A stretch of 64,000 nucleotides of DNA from Kineosporia succinea (GTDB taxonomy: Bacteria > Actinomycetota > Actinomycetes > Actinomycetales > Kineosporiaceae): contig NZ_JAUSQZ010000001.1 of the NCBI RefSeq assembly GCF_030811555.1, positions 2,170,001 to 2,234,000 on the forward strand, given 5' to 3'. The notes below the pieces were generated by a model, which saw only the letters and a program-made list of their open reading frames with translations, was not told where the DNA came from and did not search any database. The translations under genes were made by a program, and so were the position numbers. Positions 17,969 to 26,731 of this stretch are shown here, piece after piece; the first letter of the stretch is position 1; every line of letters starts with the position of its first letter.

Positions 17969-18603
17969 TCGCCGAGGATCTGGCCCTGCTGCGGGACGGG
18001 CTGGTGCGACTGTTCGAGGCGCACGACTTCGAGGTCGTGGCCGCCGTCGACAACGCCACGTCACTGCTGCACGAGCTCGACGCGCAGGGTGCGGACATCG
18101 CCGTGCTCGACGTGCGACTGCCGCCCAGCTTCACCAACGAGGGGCTCATGGCGGCGGTCGAGATCCGGCGCCGGCGGCCGTCGTTCCCGGTGCTCGTGCT
18201 CAGCCAGTACGTGGAGCAGCTCTACGCCAAGGAGCTCCTGGCGTCCGGGCAGGGGGCGATCGGCTACCTGCTGAAAGACCGCATCACCGACGTCCGTGCG
18301 TTCGTCGAGGCGGTGCAGCAGGTGGCGGGCGGGGGCACCGTGCTCGACCCGCAGGTGGTCTCAAGCATCCTCACCCGGGCGCAGCGCGAGGCCCCGATGG
18401 AGCGCCTGACCGAACGCGAGCGCGAGGTGCTGGCGCTGATGGCCCAGGGCCGGTCGAACGCGGCGATCGCGGCCCGGCTCTACGTCTCCGAGAAGGCCGT
18501 GGGCAAGCACACCAACAGCATCTTCACCAAGCTCGACCTGCCGCTGGCGGCCGACGACAACCGCCGGGTGCTGGCGGTTCTGGCCTACCTGCACTCGGAC
18601 TAG
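17956..18603 (+). CDS. NarL/FixJ-family response regulator
   Basis: 215 residues. The receiver domain has the acidic pair ED (7-8), phospho-Asp52 (AVLDVRLPP) and Lys in GYLLKDR. The C-terminal LuxR helix-turn-helix is LTEREREVLALMAQGRSNAA, with SEKAVGKHTNSIFTKLDL. The start is GTG 17956 behind GGAGGTGCC, inside the end of the kinase gene (13-bp overlap). The probable targets are the ABC exporter and its own operon. It ends tail to tail with the FMN reductase gene, sharing the stop region. Confidence 0.93.
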   Translation: MRVVIAEDLALLRDGLVRLFEAHDFEVVAAVDNATSLLHELDAQGADIAVLDVRLPPSFTNEGLMAAVEIRRRRPSFPVLVLSQYVEQLYAKELLASGQGAIGYLLKDRITDVRAFVEAVQQVAGGGTVLDPQVVSSILTRAQREAPMERLTEREREVLALMAQGRSNAAIAARLYVSEKAVGKHTNSIFTKLDLPLAADDNRRVLAVLAYLHSD

Positions 18604-19175
18604 GACTTCTTCCGAAGCGGTTTGAGAGTGTGGGCGAGCACTTCGAGCTCGACCATCAGGGCCTGGGCGGCGGCGCTCATCACGTCGTTGGGCGCGATCG
18701 TGCGTTCCTCGGTGAGGAACTGCGTCACCAGCGGGATGTGCACATTGGCGCCGGCCGGGCGCAGTTTCACCGCGTTCAGCACCGGGTCGAGCGTGGTGAC
18801 CGCCCGGGTGCCGGCCGAGACGCCGCCGTAGCTGACGAGACCGACCGGCTTGTTCGCCCACTCCTGCGACAGATAGTCGATCGCGTTCTTCAGCGGGGCG
18901 GTGTAACCGTGGTTGTACTCCGGCATCACGAACACGAACGCGTCGGCCCGATCCACCTGGGCGCTCCAGCGCCGGGTGTGCTCGTGCACGTACTGACGCA
19001 GGCGCGGGTGGTTCGGCTCGTTCATCAGCGGCAGGTCGACCGCGGCCAGGTCGACCAACTCGACCGCGAAACCCGCGTGCTTGTCGGCCACCTTCTGGAA
19101 CCACTGCGCGACCGGGAGCCCGACGCGGCCGGGACGGGTGCTGGCGACGACGATCTGGAGCAGGGGTTTGGTCAC
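18600..19175 (-). CDS. NADPH-dependent FMN reductase (flavodoxin-like)
   Basis: A 191-residue flavoprotein of the NAD(P)H-dependent FMN reductase/azoreductase family. The FMN phosphate loop is ASTRPGRVGLPVAQW and the flavin-contact motif is PEYNHGYTAPLKNAIDYL. It probably reduces flavins, quinones or similar electrophiles in the cytoplasm. GTG 19175 is chosen because AGGAAAGG lies upstream at good spacing; a longer N-terminus would begin with non-family residues. It stands alone. Confidence 0.9.
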   Translation of the reverse strand: MTKPLLQIVVASTRPGRVGLPVAQWFQKVADKHAGFAVELVDLAAVDLPLMNEPNHPRLRQYVHEHTRRWSAQVDRADAFVFVMPEYNHGYTAPLKNAIDYLSQEWANKPVGLVSYGGVSAGTRAVTTLDPVLNAVKLRPAGANVHIPLVTQFLTEERTIAPNDVMSAAAQALMVELEVLAHTLKPLRKKS

Positions 19176-19227
19176 GGTGGATCCTTTCCTCGGCCGGGCG
19201 GGTTCCGCCGCCACCGTAAACCCGCTC

Positions 19228-20313
19228 TCAGACGGGCTGCTCCCCCACTCCCCCGGCTGGCGCAGGCAGCACCACCGGGGCGGTGATCTTCGGCAACCGG
19301 TCTTTCAGGCGCAGTGCGGGCCGCTCCACCAGGAACCAGGAGAAGACGGTCAGCGCCACGCTCAGGGTGATCTCGAGGACGTGCTGCACCAGGTGCGAGT
19401 AGCCCCGGCTCTGCACGGTCATGAAGACCGGGAAGTGGTACAGGTACAGGCCGTACGAGACGGTGCCCACCACCACGAACGGCTTCAGCGACAGCAGCCG
19501 AACCATCGGGCCCTGCGCGCAGGTGGCCAGGTGGTGCACGACCATCGCGCTGAACAGCGCAGCCAGCGGCAGGCGCCAGTGATAGGTGCCGGAGGCCTCG
19601 ATGTACGAGGTGGCGAACAGCCCGGCCAGGCCCAGGGCTCCCACCCAGGCCACCGCCTCGGAGATCCGCGGGCTGCGCACCAGGCTCTCGCGCTTCTCGA
19701 GCAGCACGGCCAGCAGGGCGCCGAGCAGCAGACCGTCGCAGTGCGAGGTGGTGGCGTAGTAGACCCACAGCGGGCTCTCACCCGAACCGGCGCTCACCCA
19801 CCGGGTCACCACGACCACCGCGATCACAACGGCCAGGCCCACCGCCGGGGACCGCCGGCGCCGGGCCAGCACCCAGATCAGCACCAGCGGCCAGATCAGG
19901 TAGAACTGCTCCTCGATCGACAGCGACCAGGTGTGCGTCCAGATCCCGGTGCCCACGTTCACGAAGACGTTGGCCCAGTTCGCCACGTAGAAGACCACAC
20001 TCAGCAGCGACACCACCGGATTGATGCGCATGTCACCGTGCATGATCGTGAGCACCACGGGCAGCGTGACCGCCAGCATGAACAGCAGCGGCGGCAGCAG
20101 CCGCAGGGCCCGGCGCACGTAGAACTGCCGCAGGTCGACGCGGCCGGTGCGCTCGTGCTCCCGCAACAGCAGCGCGGTGATGAGGAAACCGCTGACCACG
20201 AAGAAGACGTCCACGCCGAGAAAACCGCCGTGGGCCGCCGGTGAGGTGTGGAAAGCCATCACGGCCAGGACGGCGAAAGCCCGGAGGCCGTCGAGCGCGG
20301 GGCGACGCGTCAT
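19228..20313 (-). CDS. Acyltransferase 3 family integral membrane protein
   Basis: 361 residues with about ten membrane helices. The family opening LDGLRAFAVLAVMAFH carries the catalytic-type His, and the next motif GFLGVDVFFVVSGFLIT is intact, followed by RRALRLLPPL. Such proteins (OafA/YrhL type) O-acylate sugars, peptidoglycan or antibiotics at the membrane. No SGNH domain is fused, so a partner could act outside the cell. About 165 bp of lower-GC DNA upstream probably carries its promoter. The substrate is unknown. Confidence 0.9.
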   Translation of the reverse strand: MTRRPALDGLRAFAVLAVMAFHTSPAAHGGFLGVDVFFVVSGFLITALLLREHERTGRVDLRQFYVRRALRLLPPLLFMLAVTLPVVLTIMHGDMRINPVVSLLSVVFYVANWANVFVNVGTGIWTHTWSLSIEEQFYLIWPLVLIWVLARRRRSPAVGLAVVIAVVVVTRWVSAGSGESPLWVYYATTSHCDGLLLGALLAVLLEKRESLVRSPRISEAVAWVGALGLAGLFATSYIEASGTYHWRLPLAALFSAMVVHHLATCAQGPMVRLLSLKPFVVVGTVSYGLYLYHFPVFMTVQSRGYSHLVQHVLEITLSVALTVFSWFLVERPALRLKDRLPKITAPVVLPAPAGGVGEQPV

Positions 20314-20478
20314 CGGTTTGTCCTCGAGATCACTCGATGTGCGGGAACCATTCGGAACCCCGAAGATCTGTGTACCTCCCGGTGATCGGAATCAGAAGCA
20401 AATTCGAGGTTGTTTCGGCCGAGCTCACATATTCGGCTCAGCGTCTCCTCAGGAAGTTTCGGTCCGTGGCCGACTTCG

Positions 20479-22770
20479 TCACCGTTCGTGCATCTTCAGG
20501 CCCGGGGGCAGCTCGCCGTGGTGGATGACGGTGAGCCGCTGCGTGGGCCGGGTCAGGGCGACGTACAGGTCACTGGCCCCGCGCGGGGATGCCGCGATGA
20601 TGCCGACCGGGTCGACCACGGTGACCGCGTCGTACTCCAGGCCCTTCACGTCGTCGACGCTGAGCACCGACACCCGCTCCGCGAGGGACGGGTAGGTCAG
20701 GAGCTCTTTGCGGATGCGCTCGGAGACCTCACCGACGGCTCCGGCCCGCGACAGGATCACCGCGAACTGCCCACCGCCGAGGGCCTTGTCGTCGTTCGTG
20801 ACGGCCTCGAGCACGGCCTGGATCACGTTCTCGGGCTTGTTCGGCACCTGGGTGACAGCCGGTTCGAAGTCGCCCTCCCGGGCCGACTCGGGCAGCCGCA
20901 CGCTGATGCCCTGGGCCGTCAGCATCGCCGCGGCCGGGCGCATGATCTTGGCCGGGGTGCGGTAGTTGACGGTCAGCTCGGCCACCCGCCAGCGGTCTTT
21001 CGCGATCGTGTCGAGCGCCCCGGCCCAGGTGGTGGCCCCGGCCGCGGAGCTGGTCTGGGCCAGGTCACCGACCACCGTCATCGAGCGCGACGGCACCCGC
21101 CGGCCCAGCGTGCGCCACATCATCGGCGAGACCTCCTGGGCCTCGTCGACCACGATGTGCCCGTAGGTCCAGGTGCGGTCGTCGCGGGCGCGCTCGGCCA
21201 CGGTCAGGCTGCCGTTCGGCCCCTCGAACCGGTCGGCCAGCATGTCGGCCGTCATCATGGCCGACGCCTCGCCGGACATCTGCAGCACACCCTGGGCGTA
21301 GCGAACGGCCTCGGCGCGCTCGGCCGCGACCCGCGCCTTCTCCCGGGCGGCGGCCGCGCTGGCCGTCACGTCGGCGCCGATCAGCTCGGCCACCTCGTCG
21401 AGCAGCGGCACGTCGGCCTGGGTCCACGGGCTGCCGGCCTCACGCAGCAGCAGCCGCGACTCGGCCCGGGACAGCTTGTGCTCGGTGGCCGCGCGCAGCC
21501 GGGCCGGGGTGGAGAACAGCTTGTCGAGGAAGGCCTCGGCCGACAGCGGCATCCAGCGCAGGTTGATCTCGCGGCGCACGTCGACGCTGTCGCGCAGCTC
21601 GGCGGCCAGGTCGAGACGGTTCTCGGCGTCGTTCTCCAGGCGCCGCGACCGGGCCAGCTGCCCGGCCAGGTCGTCGAGGAGGTGCTTGACGAAGGTCGTG
21701 CGGGCCTCGTTGTGCGGCCGGCCGGTCTGCCGGGCCCGCGAGCGCGCCTCGGCCACCGCAGCTGGGCGCAGCACGATCTGCTCGCCGTCGATGCTGATCG
21801 GCACCGGCTTGGGCAGCAGCAGCTGACGCTGGCGCACCGCCTCCCGGATCACCCGGGCCATCCGGACGTCGCCCTTGAGCACGGCCACCTCGCCCGGCTC
21901 GGTGGCTCGGGCCTCGACGCCGGGGAAGATCTGGCCCGGCGTGGACAGCACCACACCGGTCTCACCGAGCGACGGCAGCACCCGCTCGATGTAGCGCAGG
22001 AAGACCGGCGAGGGCCCGACCACCAGCACGCCGCTCTTCGCGATGCGCTCGCGGTGGGTGTAGAGCAGGTAGGCGGCGCGGTGCAGGGCCACCGCGGTCT
22101 TGCCGGTGCCCGGCCCGCCCTGCACGACCAGCACACCGGTGAGCGGGGCGCGCACGATCTGGTCCTGCTCGGACTGCAGCGTGGCCACGATGTCGCGCAT
22201 CTTGCCGGTGCGGTGCTCGGTCAGGGCCGTCATCAGGGCGCCGTCACCGGTGACGGTGGTGAGGTCGTCGGCGTCGAGACCGGAGGCGTCGAGCAGCTCG
22301 TCGTCGATGCCGGTGACCGTGCGGCCCCGGGTGGCCAGGTGACGCCGTCGCGCCACGCCACCCGGGGAAGCGGCCGTGGCCTGGTAGAACGCGGCCGCGG
22401 CGGGAGCCCGCCAGTCGACCAGCATCTGCTGCTGGCCCTCGTCGGACAGGCCGATGCGGCCCACGTAACGCCGCTCGCCGCCGGACATGTCGAGCCGCCC
22501 GAACACCAGCCGGTCTTCGACCGCGCCGAGCTGGGCCACCCGTTCGGTGTGCAGCGCGTCGAAGGCGTCTCTCTCGGCCCGGCCGGCCGGGGTGTTCGAC
22601 GATGACGTGCGGCGCAGGTCGTCGAGGGTCTTCTCGGCCCGGGAGCGGATGTCGTCGAGGCGCCCGTAGAGCACGTCCACGTAGTCCTGCTCCAGTGACA
22701 CCTCACGATCGGTGGCGTTCTGCGTTCCACCGGCGGCCTCGCCCACGCCGTCGCCTCCCATGCTGGTCAT
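20479..22770 (-). CDS. HelD-like superfamily 1 helicase/RNA polymerase recycling ATPase
   Basis: About 763 residues. The N-terminal coiled coil (EQDYVDVLYGRLDDIRSRAE) resembles the arm that HelD inserts into RNA polymerase. Walker A is GGPGTGKTAVAL, followed by a large insertion, then IVVDEAQEVSPMMWRTLG (motif II) and VTVVDPVGI / YVALTRPTQRLT near the C-terminus. Actinobacterial HelD/HelR proteins release stalled polymerase and some displace rifamycins. The start ATG 22770 follows GGGTGGA; upstream in-frame sequence looks non-coding. It is monocistronic, with about 260 bp upstream. Confidence 0.87.
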   Translation of the reverse strand: MTSMGGDGVGEAAGGTQNATDREVSLEQDYVDVLYGRLDDIRSRAEKTLDDLRRTSSSNTPAGRAERDAFDALHTERVAQLGAVEDRLVFGRLDMSGGERRYVGRIGLSDEGQQQMLVDWRAPAAAAFYQATAASPGGVARRRHLATRGRTVTGIDDELLDASGLDADDLTTVTGDGALMTALTEHRTGKMRDIVATLQSEQDQIVRAPLTGVLVVQGGPGTGKTAVALHRAAYLLYTHRERIAKSGVLVVGPSPVFLRYIERVLPSLGETGVVLSTPGQIFPGVEARATEPGEVAVLKGDVRMARVIREAVRQRQLLLPKPVPISIDGEQIVLRPAAVAEARSRARQTGRPHNEARTTFVKHLLDDLAGQLARSRRLENDAENRLDLAAELRDSVDVRREINLRWMPLSAEAFLDKLFSTPARLRAATEHKLSRAESRLLLREAGSPWTQADVPLLDEVAELIGADVTASAAAAREKARVAAERAEAVRYAQGVLQMSGEASAMMTADMLADRFEGPNGSLTVAERARDDRTWTYGHIVVDEAQEVSPMMWRTLGRRVPSRSMTVVGDLAQTSSAAGATTWAGALDTIAKDRWRVAELTVNYRTPAKIMRPAAAMLTAQGISVRLPESAREGDFEPAVTQVPNKPENVIQAVLEAVTNDDKALGGGQFAVILSRAGAVGEVSERIRKELLTYPSLAERVSVLSVDDVKGLEYDAVTVVDPVGIIAASPRGASDLYVALTRPTQRLTVIHHGELPPGLKMHER

Positions 22771-23031
22771 TCCACCCTGCTCGTCACTGCTCGCCACGCG
22801 GGTGCCGGATCTGCCCGGCGGCGTGACGATTCCGTCGTCTGATGACTGCTGATGACTTCTGTTGCTGGTCGTGCCGCTGCGGGCCGTGTTCCGGGTCGAT
22901 CCCCGCCACGGCGAGGAACGTCGGCACATCACCGCAAGCCACCGGAATGCGCGCGCACCCCCACGTCACGAGCTCCGGCAACCACCTCCGCCACCCCGGC
23001 CGGGCAACAAAGGACTTACCAGTATGTCGTC

Positions 23032-24084
23032 TCAGGCGACCTCGCGCTGGCCCTCCGCCACCCGGTTCACCGTGATCCAGTCGTCGATCTCGCGCCACCA
23101 CTCGAACAGCCAGGCGATGCGCTCGTCGCGCCCCTCCGGCACGCTGCCCGCCGGGACCTGCCACCACCGCATCCTGACATCGAGATTCGTGGGCAGGGCA
23201 CCCCACACGTCGGCCACCGTGAGCAGGTGGTCGGTGCCGGTGTGGGCCACCCAGACCACGTCGGCCTCGGGCGCGTTCTCCAGCACCGAGAGCACCCCGC
23301 CCGGGCGCGGCGGGAGCACGTGCCGCATCGCCTCGGCCTTCGCCGCCTCGGCCATCAGCCCGCGCCGCCGCAGCCGGGCGATCGCCCGGGCGCGCCGCCG
23401 GGCGGTGAAGTTGCCGCCCTCCGGGAAGAGGACGAGCGCGTCGTTGTGGTCGAGCCGCCGGGCCAGTTCGCCGATCTGGGTCTCGGCGTCGGGCCGGCCC
23501 GCCTCGTCGACCGTGGCCCGGCCCGGGGCTCCGGACCGGATGAAGCGCGTGGGCAGGCGGTTCAGCACGATGTCGATCGCCGGATCCCACTGAAGGGTGT
23601 CTTTGAGAACGATGCGGGGTTCACGGTCGTACCAGTCCATCAGGGCGTGCACGAGCAGGAACGAGTCACCCGGACCGGCGTGGCGGCTGAACACGATCAG
23701 TGGCCGGTCGCGGTAGGCCTCCGGCACCGGCCCCTCGACGCGAACCCGCACGTGCAGCACGTGGTTGACCATCCAGAAGATCCACCGAAGCATCGTCTGG
23801 ACGCAGACGTAGTGCCGCCGCTCGTGCTTCGGCTCGCGCACCCGGCGGCCGAACCCGGCCGCCACCCACAGCCCGGCCAGCGCGAACAGCGCCACTCCCT
23901 CGGCCGCCAGGTAGCCGATCACCAGCACCGTGACCCGCACCGGACGGCTGCCCTGCCCGGGGATCACCAGCCCGGCGACCGCGGCCAGCAGCAGGGTGAC
24001 CGGTGAGGTGACGACCGCGAACAGGCTCACGGCGAGCATCAGCGGGATCAGGAACACCCGCCGGACCCAGTACGGAGGAAGCAC
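23032..24084 (-). CDS. 1-acylglycerol-3-phosphate acyltransferase-like protein (PlsC family)
   Basis: About 350 residues from GTG 24084, immediately after the patatin stop. Two or three N-terminal membrane segments (about 10-75) precede an acyltransferase domain with the HX4D motif in FSRHAGPGDSFLLVHAL and the FPEGGNFT motif. It is predicted to acylate a lysophospholipid at the inner membrane face. Coupling to the patatin-like phospholipase suggests deacylation/reacylation of the same lipid. Confidence 0.85.
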   Translation of the reverse strand: MLPPYWVRRVFLIPLMLAVSLFAVVTSPVTLLLAAVAGLVIPGQGSRPVRVTVLVIGYLAAEGVALFALAGLWVAAGFGRRVREPKHERRHYVCVQTMLRWIFWMVNHVLHVRVRVEGPVPEAYRDRPLIVFSRHAGPGDSFLLVHALMDWYDREPRIVLKDTLQWDPAIDIVLNRLPTRFIRSGAPGRATVDEAGRPDAETQIGELARRLDHNDALVLFPEGGNFTARRRARAIARLRRRGLMAEAAKAEAMRHVLPPRPGGVLSVLENAPEADVVWVAHTGTDHLLTVADVWGALPTNLDVRMRWWQVPAGSVPEGRDERIAWLFEWWREIDDWITVNRVAEGQREVA

Positions 24085-24085
24085 G

Positions 24086-24916
24086 TCAGGCCTGCCCCTC
24101 GCCCGGTAGCGACCGCAGGTAGGCGCACGAGGCCTCGTACGCCTCCTCGATGCGCATGCGGACCCGCTGGGTGTTGCGGTAGCGCAGGTTGGCACTCGGG
24201 CTCACCACCGCACCGGCCGGCATCACACGCACCGTGACCCCTTCGGGCACGGCGGCCATGTCGGCGGCGAACCGGTGCCGCCGGGCGATCTCGAACGCCA
24301 CGGTCGCGACCTCCCAGGGCCGGGTCGGAACTCTCAGCGGCTGCTCGATGCGGCCCACGTGGAGCACGAAGATCTCGGTGGCGCCGAGCTCGACGGCCCG
24401 GCCCACCGGAAGGCTGTTGACCAGGCCCCCGTCGAGATAGTGCTCGCCGTTGATCTGGACCGGGCCGAACATGCCCGGCACCGCGCAGGACGCCGCCACC
24501 GCGGAGGCCACCGGCCCCCGGGTGAACCAGGTCTCGGCGGCGCGCTCGATGCTGGCCGCGCAGCACTGGAAGGGCACGGCCAGGTCTTCGATGTCGACCG
24601 GGCCGAGCCGGCGCTCGATCAGTGCCCGCAGCGGCTCGATGGAGTGCAGGTGGGTGCCGGTGCTGGCGGCCACCCGCAGCCGCTGGAGCGGGCCGGAGAA
24701 CAGTTCCCGCCCGCCCAGCGACTCCCAGGTGGTGACCAGTTCGCCGACGCAGTCGAGGGTCGGCTCGGCGGCCAGCACGGCGCCGTTGATCGCGCCGACG
24801 CTGGTGCCGAGGACGAGGTCGGGCCGGTGCCCGGCCTCCATCACGGCGCGGAGCATGCCCACCTCGCTGGCCCCCAGCATGCCCCCGCCGCCGAACACGA
24901 ATGCGGTCCTGCCCAT
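24086..24916 (-). CDS. Patatin-like phospholipase
   Basis: 276 residues. The catalytic dyad of patatins is visible: Ser in GTSVG (LVLGTSVGAINGAV) and Asp in DGG (YLDGGLVNSLPVG). The oxyanion loop is GGGGMLGASEVG. It should hydrolyse acyl chains from membrane lipids. The stop is adjacent to the GTG of the PlsC-like gene (1-bp gap), so the two form an operon. Confidence 0.9.
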   Translation of the reverse strand: MGRTAFVFGGGGMLGASEVGMLRAVMEAGHRPDLVLGTSVGAINGAVLAAEPTLDCVGELVTTWESLGGRELFSGPLQRLRVAASTGTHLHSIEPLRALIERRLGPVDIEDLAVPFQCCAASIERAAETWFTRGPVASAVAASCAVPGMFGPVQINGEHYLDGGLVNSLPVGRAVELGATEIFVLHVGRIEQPLRVPTRPWEVATVAFEIARRHRFAADMAAVPEGVTVRVMPAGAVVSPSANLRYRNTQRVRMRIEEAYEASCAYLRSLPGEGQA

Positions 24917-24972
24917 ACCTGCCTGCTACTTCCCTCGGCCTGCCAGGACCCCGGAACCGTACGCCATTTGCC

Positions 24973-25389
24973 TCATTCCAGCGTGTTCAGGTCGGCCACC
25001 GGACGATGGTCGAGCTCGCTGACCCCGGCGATCACCCCGAAGGCCGGATGGTGGTGCAGGACCACCAGATCGTGTTCGAGAGCGGTCGCGGCCACGAGCA
25101 GGTCGCGCGGACGCACGCCGCCCCCTTCTGCCCGCCCCAGCCGGGACTGCAGCCCCAGCGCCCGCTCACCCACCGCCGGGCCGAACGGCACCGAGCGGTA
25201 GACCTGCTGCCGGTCGGCCCGCATCGACCGGTAGGCCGCAGGGGTGCCGGCCGTGGCCAGCGCCTCCAAGTCGAGCACCGGACAGGTGTAGAGCACCCCG
25301 GCCCGCAGCATCGGCCGCAGCCGGGCCGCCACCTCCTTGCGGTGCGCCAGCCCGATCGCACTGCTGTCGAGCAGCCAGCCCACGTTCAT
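24973..25389 (-). CDS. vapC: PIN-domain ribonuclease toxin (VapC-like)
   Basis: 138 residues. PIN acidic residues are visible: Asp8 (WLLDSSAI), Glu near 43 (VLDLEAL) and Asp in VRPRDLLVAATALEHDL, with the final HHPAFGVIAGVS segment. It is predicted to cleave a specific RNA (tRNA or rRNA) when free of antitoxin. Its ATG overlaps the antitoxin stop by 4 bp. Confidence 0.88.
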   Translation of the reverse strand: MNVGWLLDSSAIGLAHRKEVAARLRPMLRAGVLYTCPVLDLEALATAGTPAAYRSMRADRQQVYRSVPFGPAVGERALGLQSRLGRAEGGGVRPRDLLVAATALEHDLVVLHHHPAFGVIAGVSELDHRPVADLNTLE

Positions 25390-25649
25390 CGGATTCCCCC
25401 GTTCTGCCCGGCCAGCCCCGCGAACTGACCGGACTCGTACCGCTGGATCTCGGCGGCGACCGCGCGCCGCCGGTTGCGATCGCGGACGAGCTCGGCGAGG
25501 GCCTGATCGACCACCGCCGCCTCTTCCGCCCCGAGGAGCCGAGCGGCCTGCCGCAGCAGAGCCAGGTCGACACCCTCAACCGTGATTGCCGTTGCCAGCC
25601 GGGCCCCCTCGGGGACTGACGGCTGACCCCCCTCCCTCTCTCTGCTCAT
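25386..25649 (-). CDS. vapB: VapB-type antitoxin
   Basis: 87 residues from ATG 25649, which follows GTGGTGAC. The N-terminal half carries a beta-strand/helix pattern (ATAITVEGVDLALLRQAARL, EEAAVVDQALAELV) typical of VapB ribbon-helix-helix DNA-binding domains. The C-terminus (EIQRYESGQFAGLAGQNGGI) should wrap the toxin active site. It precedes and overlaps vapC, the usual order. Autoregulation is expected; I see no clear operator upstream. Confidence 0.8.
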   Translation of the reverse strand: MSREREGGQPSVPEGARLATAITVEGVDLALLRQAARLLGAEEAAVVDQALAELVRDRNRRRAVAAEIQRYESGQFAGLAGQNGGIR

Positions 25650-25790
25650 GTCACCACTATGCCGGGCACCACCGACAATTTGGACACTGACGTCTGGACC
25701 ATCGCCGCCCGAGAACCGTCCAGCCACCCCGCTTTCTGCCACTGATCGAAGCCATCGACCGAATCGCGCACCCAGCAACGGTTCCGGACG

Positions 25791-26648
25791 TCAGACCGGC
25801 GAGACCTCCCGCGCCCCGGTGCGTTCCGCCCCGATCCCGGCCACCACCACGCACGCCACCCCGAGCACCGCGAACACCCCCGGCACCTGCCCCAGCACCA
25901 GCAGCCCGATCACCGTGGCCACGGCCGGCTCCAGGCTCATCAGCGTGCCGAAGGCCGCCGTGGTCAGCCGCCGCAGCGCCAGCAGCTCCAGCGTGAACGG
26001 CAGCACCGGCACGAGCAACGCCAGGAACAGGCCGTGCACGAGCAGACCCGCGTCGAGGTGGTGAGCCCCACCCCCGGTCAGCCCGGTCAGCCCGGGCAGC
26101 GCGACCGCCGTGGCCACCAGCCCGGCCACGGGCATCGAGACCGCCAGCCCACCCAGCCCGGCCACCTCGTCCCCGATTCTCTGGGTGAGAAGGATGTAAC
26201 CCGCCCAGCACACCGCCGCGCAGAGGGCGAGCGCGACCCCGCCCGGATGCACCTGCCCGGTCCACGGCTCGGTCAGCAGCAGCACCCCGGCCAGTGCGGG
26301 CACCGGCAGCAGACGGGCCCGGCCCCGGCCGCGGAACACCGCCACCCCGAGCGGCCCGAGGAACTCCAGCGAACTGGCCGTTCCCAGCGGCAGGTACTGC
26401 AGCGAGGCCATGAACAGCATCGTCATCCCCGCGGTCACGACCCCGAGCAGCACGGCCCCGAGCAGTGCCGGGCGGGTCATCCCGGACGGCCGCACCAGCA
26501 CCGCGAAGAGCAGACCGGCCCAGACCAGGCGCAGCCAGGCGGTGGTCACCGCGCCGACGTCGTCGAGCAGGGGGACAGCGACGGCCAGGCCGAGCTGCAC
26601 GCTGACGATGGCGCCGACCGCCATCAGGGTTCCGGAACGAGTGCTCAC
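25791..26648 (-). CDS. EamA/DMT-family exporter (RhtA-like)
   Basis: 285 residues with ten predicted membrane helices in two EamA repeats (first: [16 protein letters not shown]; second: [20 protein letters not shown]). RhtA-type members export amino acids such as threonine or homoserine. It starts with GTG 26648 and is divergent from a LysR regulator 83 bp away, which probably controls it. The substrate is unknown. Confidence 0.87.
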   Translation of the reverse strand: MSTRSGTLMAVGAIVSVQLGLAVAVPLLDDVGAVTTAWLRLVWAGLLFAVLVRPSGMTRPALLGAVLLGVVTAGMTMLFMASLQYLPLGTASSLEFLGPLGVAVFRGRGRARLLPVPALAGVLLLTEPWTGQVHPGGVALALCAAVCWAGYILLTQRIGDEVAGLGGLAVSMPVAGLVATAVALPGLTGLTGGGAHHLDAGLLVHGLFLALLVPVLPFTLELLALRRLTTAAFGTLMSLEPAVATVIGLLVLGQVPGVFAVLGVACVVVAGIGAERTGAREVSPV

Positions 26649-26649
26649 G

Positions 26650-26690
26650 CCTCATGTGAACTCACCGGTACCGTCCACGTCCACGTGAGG
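26650..26690. promoter_or_regulatory. Inverted repeat between EamA and LysR genes
   Basis: CCTCATGTG (26650-26658) and CACGTGAGG (26682-26690) are inverted copies matching at 8 of 9 positions, in the 83-bp divergent region. This is a plausible binding region for the LysR protein. The arms are farther apart than a single LysR T-N11-A box. Confidence 0.35.
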
Positions 26691-26731
26691 ATCCCGAACG
26701 AACCGTCCGTGAATCCTGGACAATGGGCGTC

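Noticed and set aside
20410-22605. 731-aa plus-strand frame opposite the HelD gene.
   Set aside because: It has no recognisable domain, while the minus strand encodes intact helicase motifs.
22923-22943. Possible rifamycin-associated element upstream of the HelD gene (minus strand GGTGGCTTGCGG half).
   Set aside because: Only one half resembles the element as I remember it, and the sequence is not an inverted repeat.
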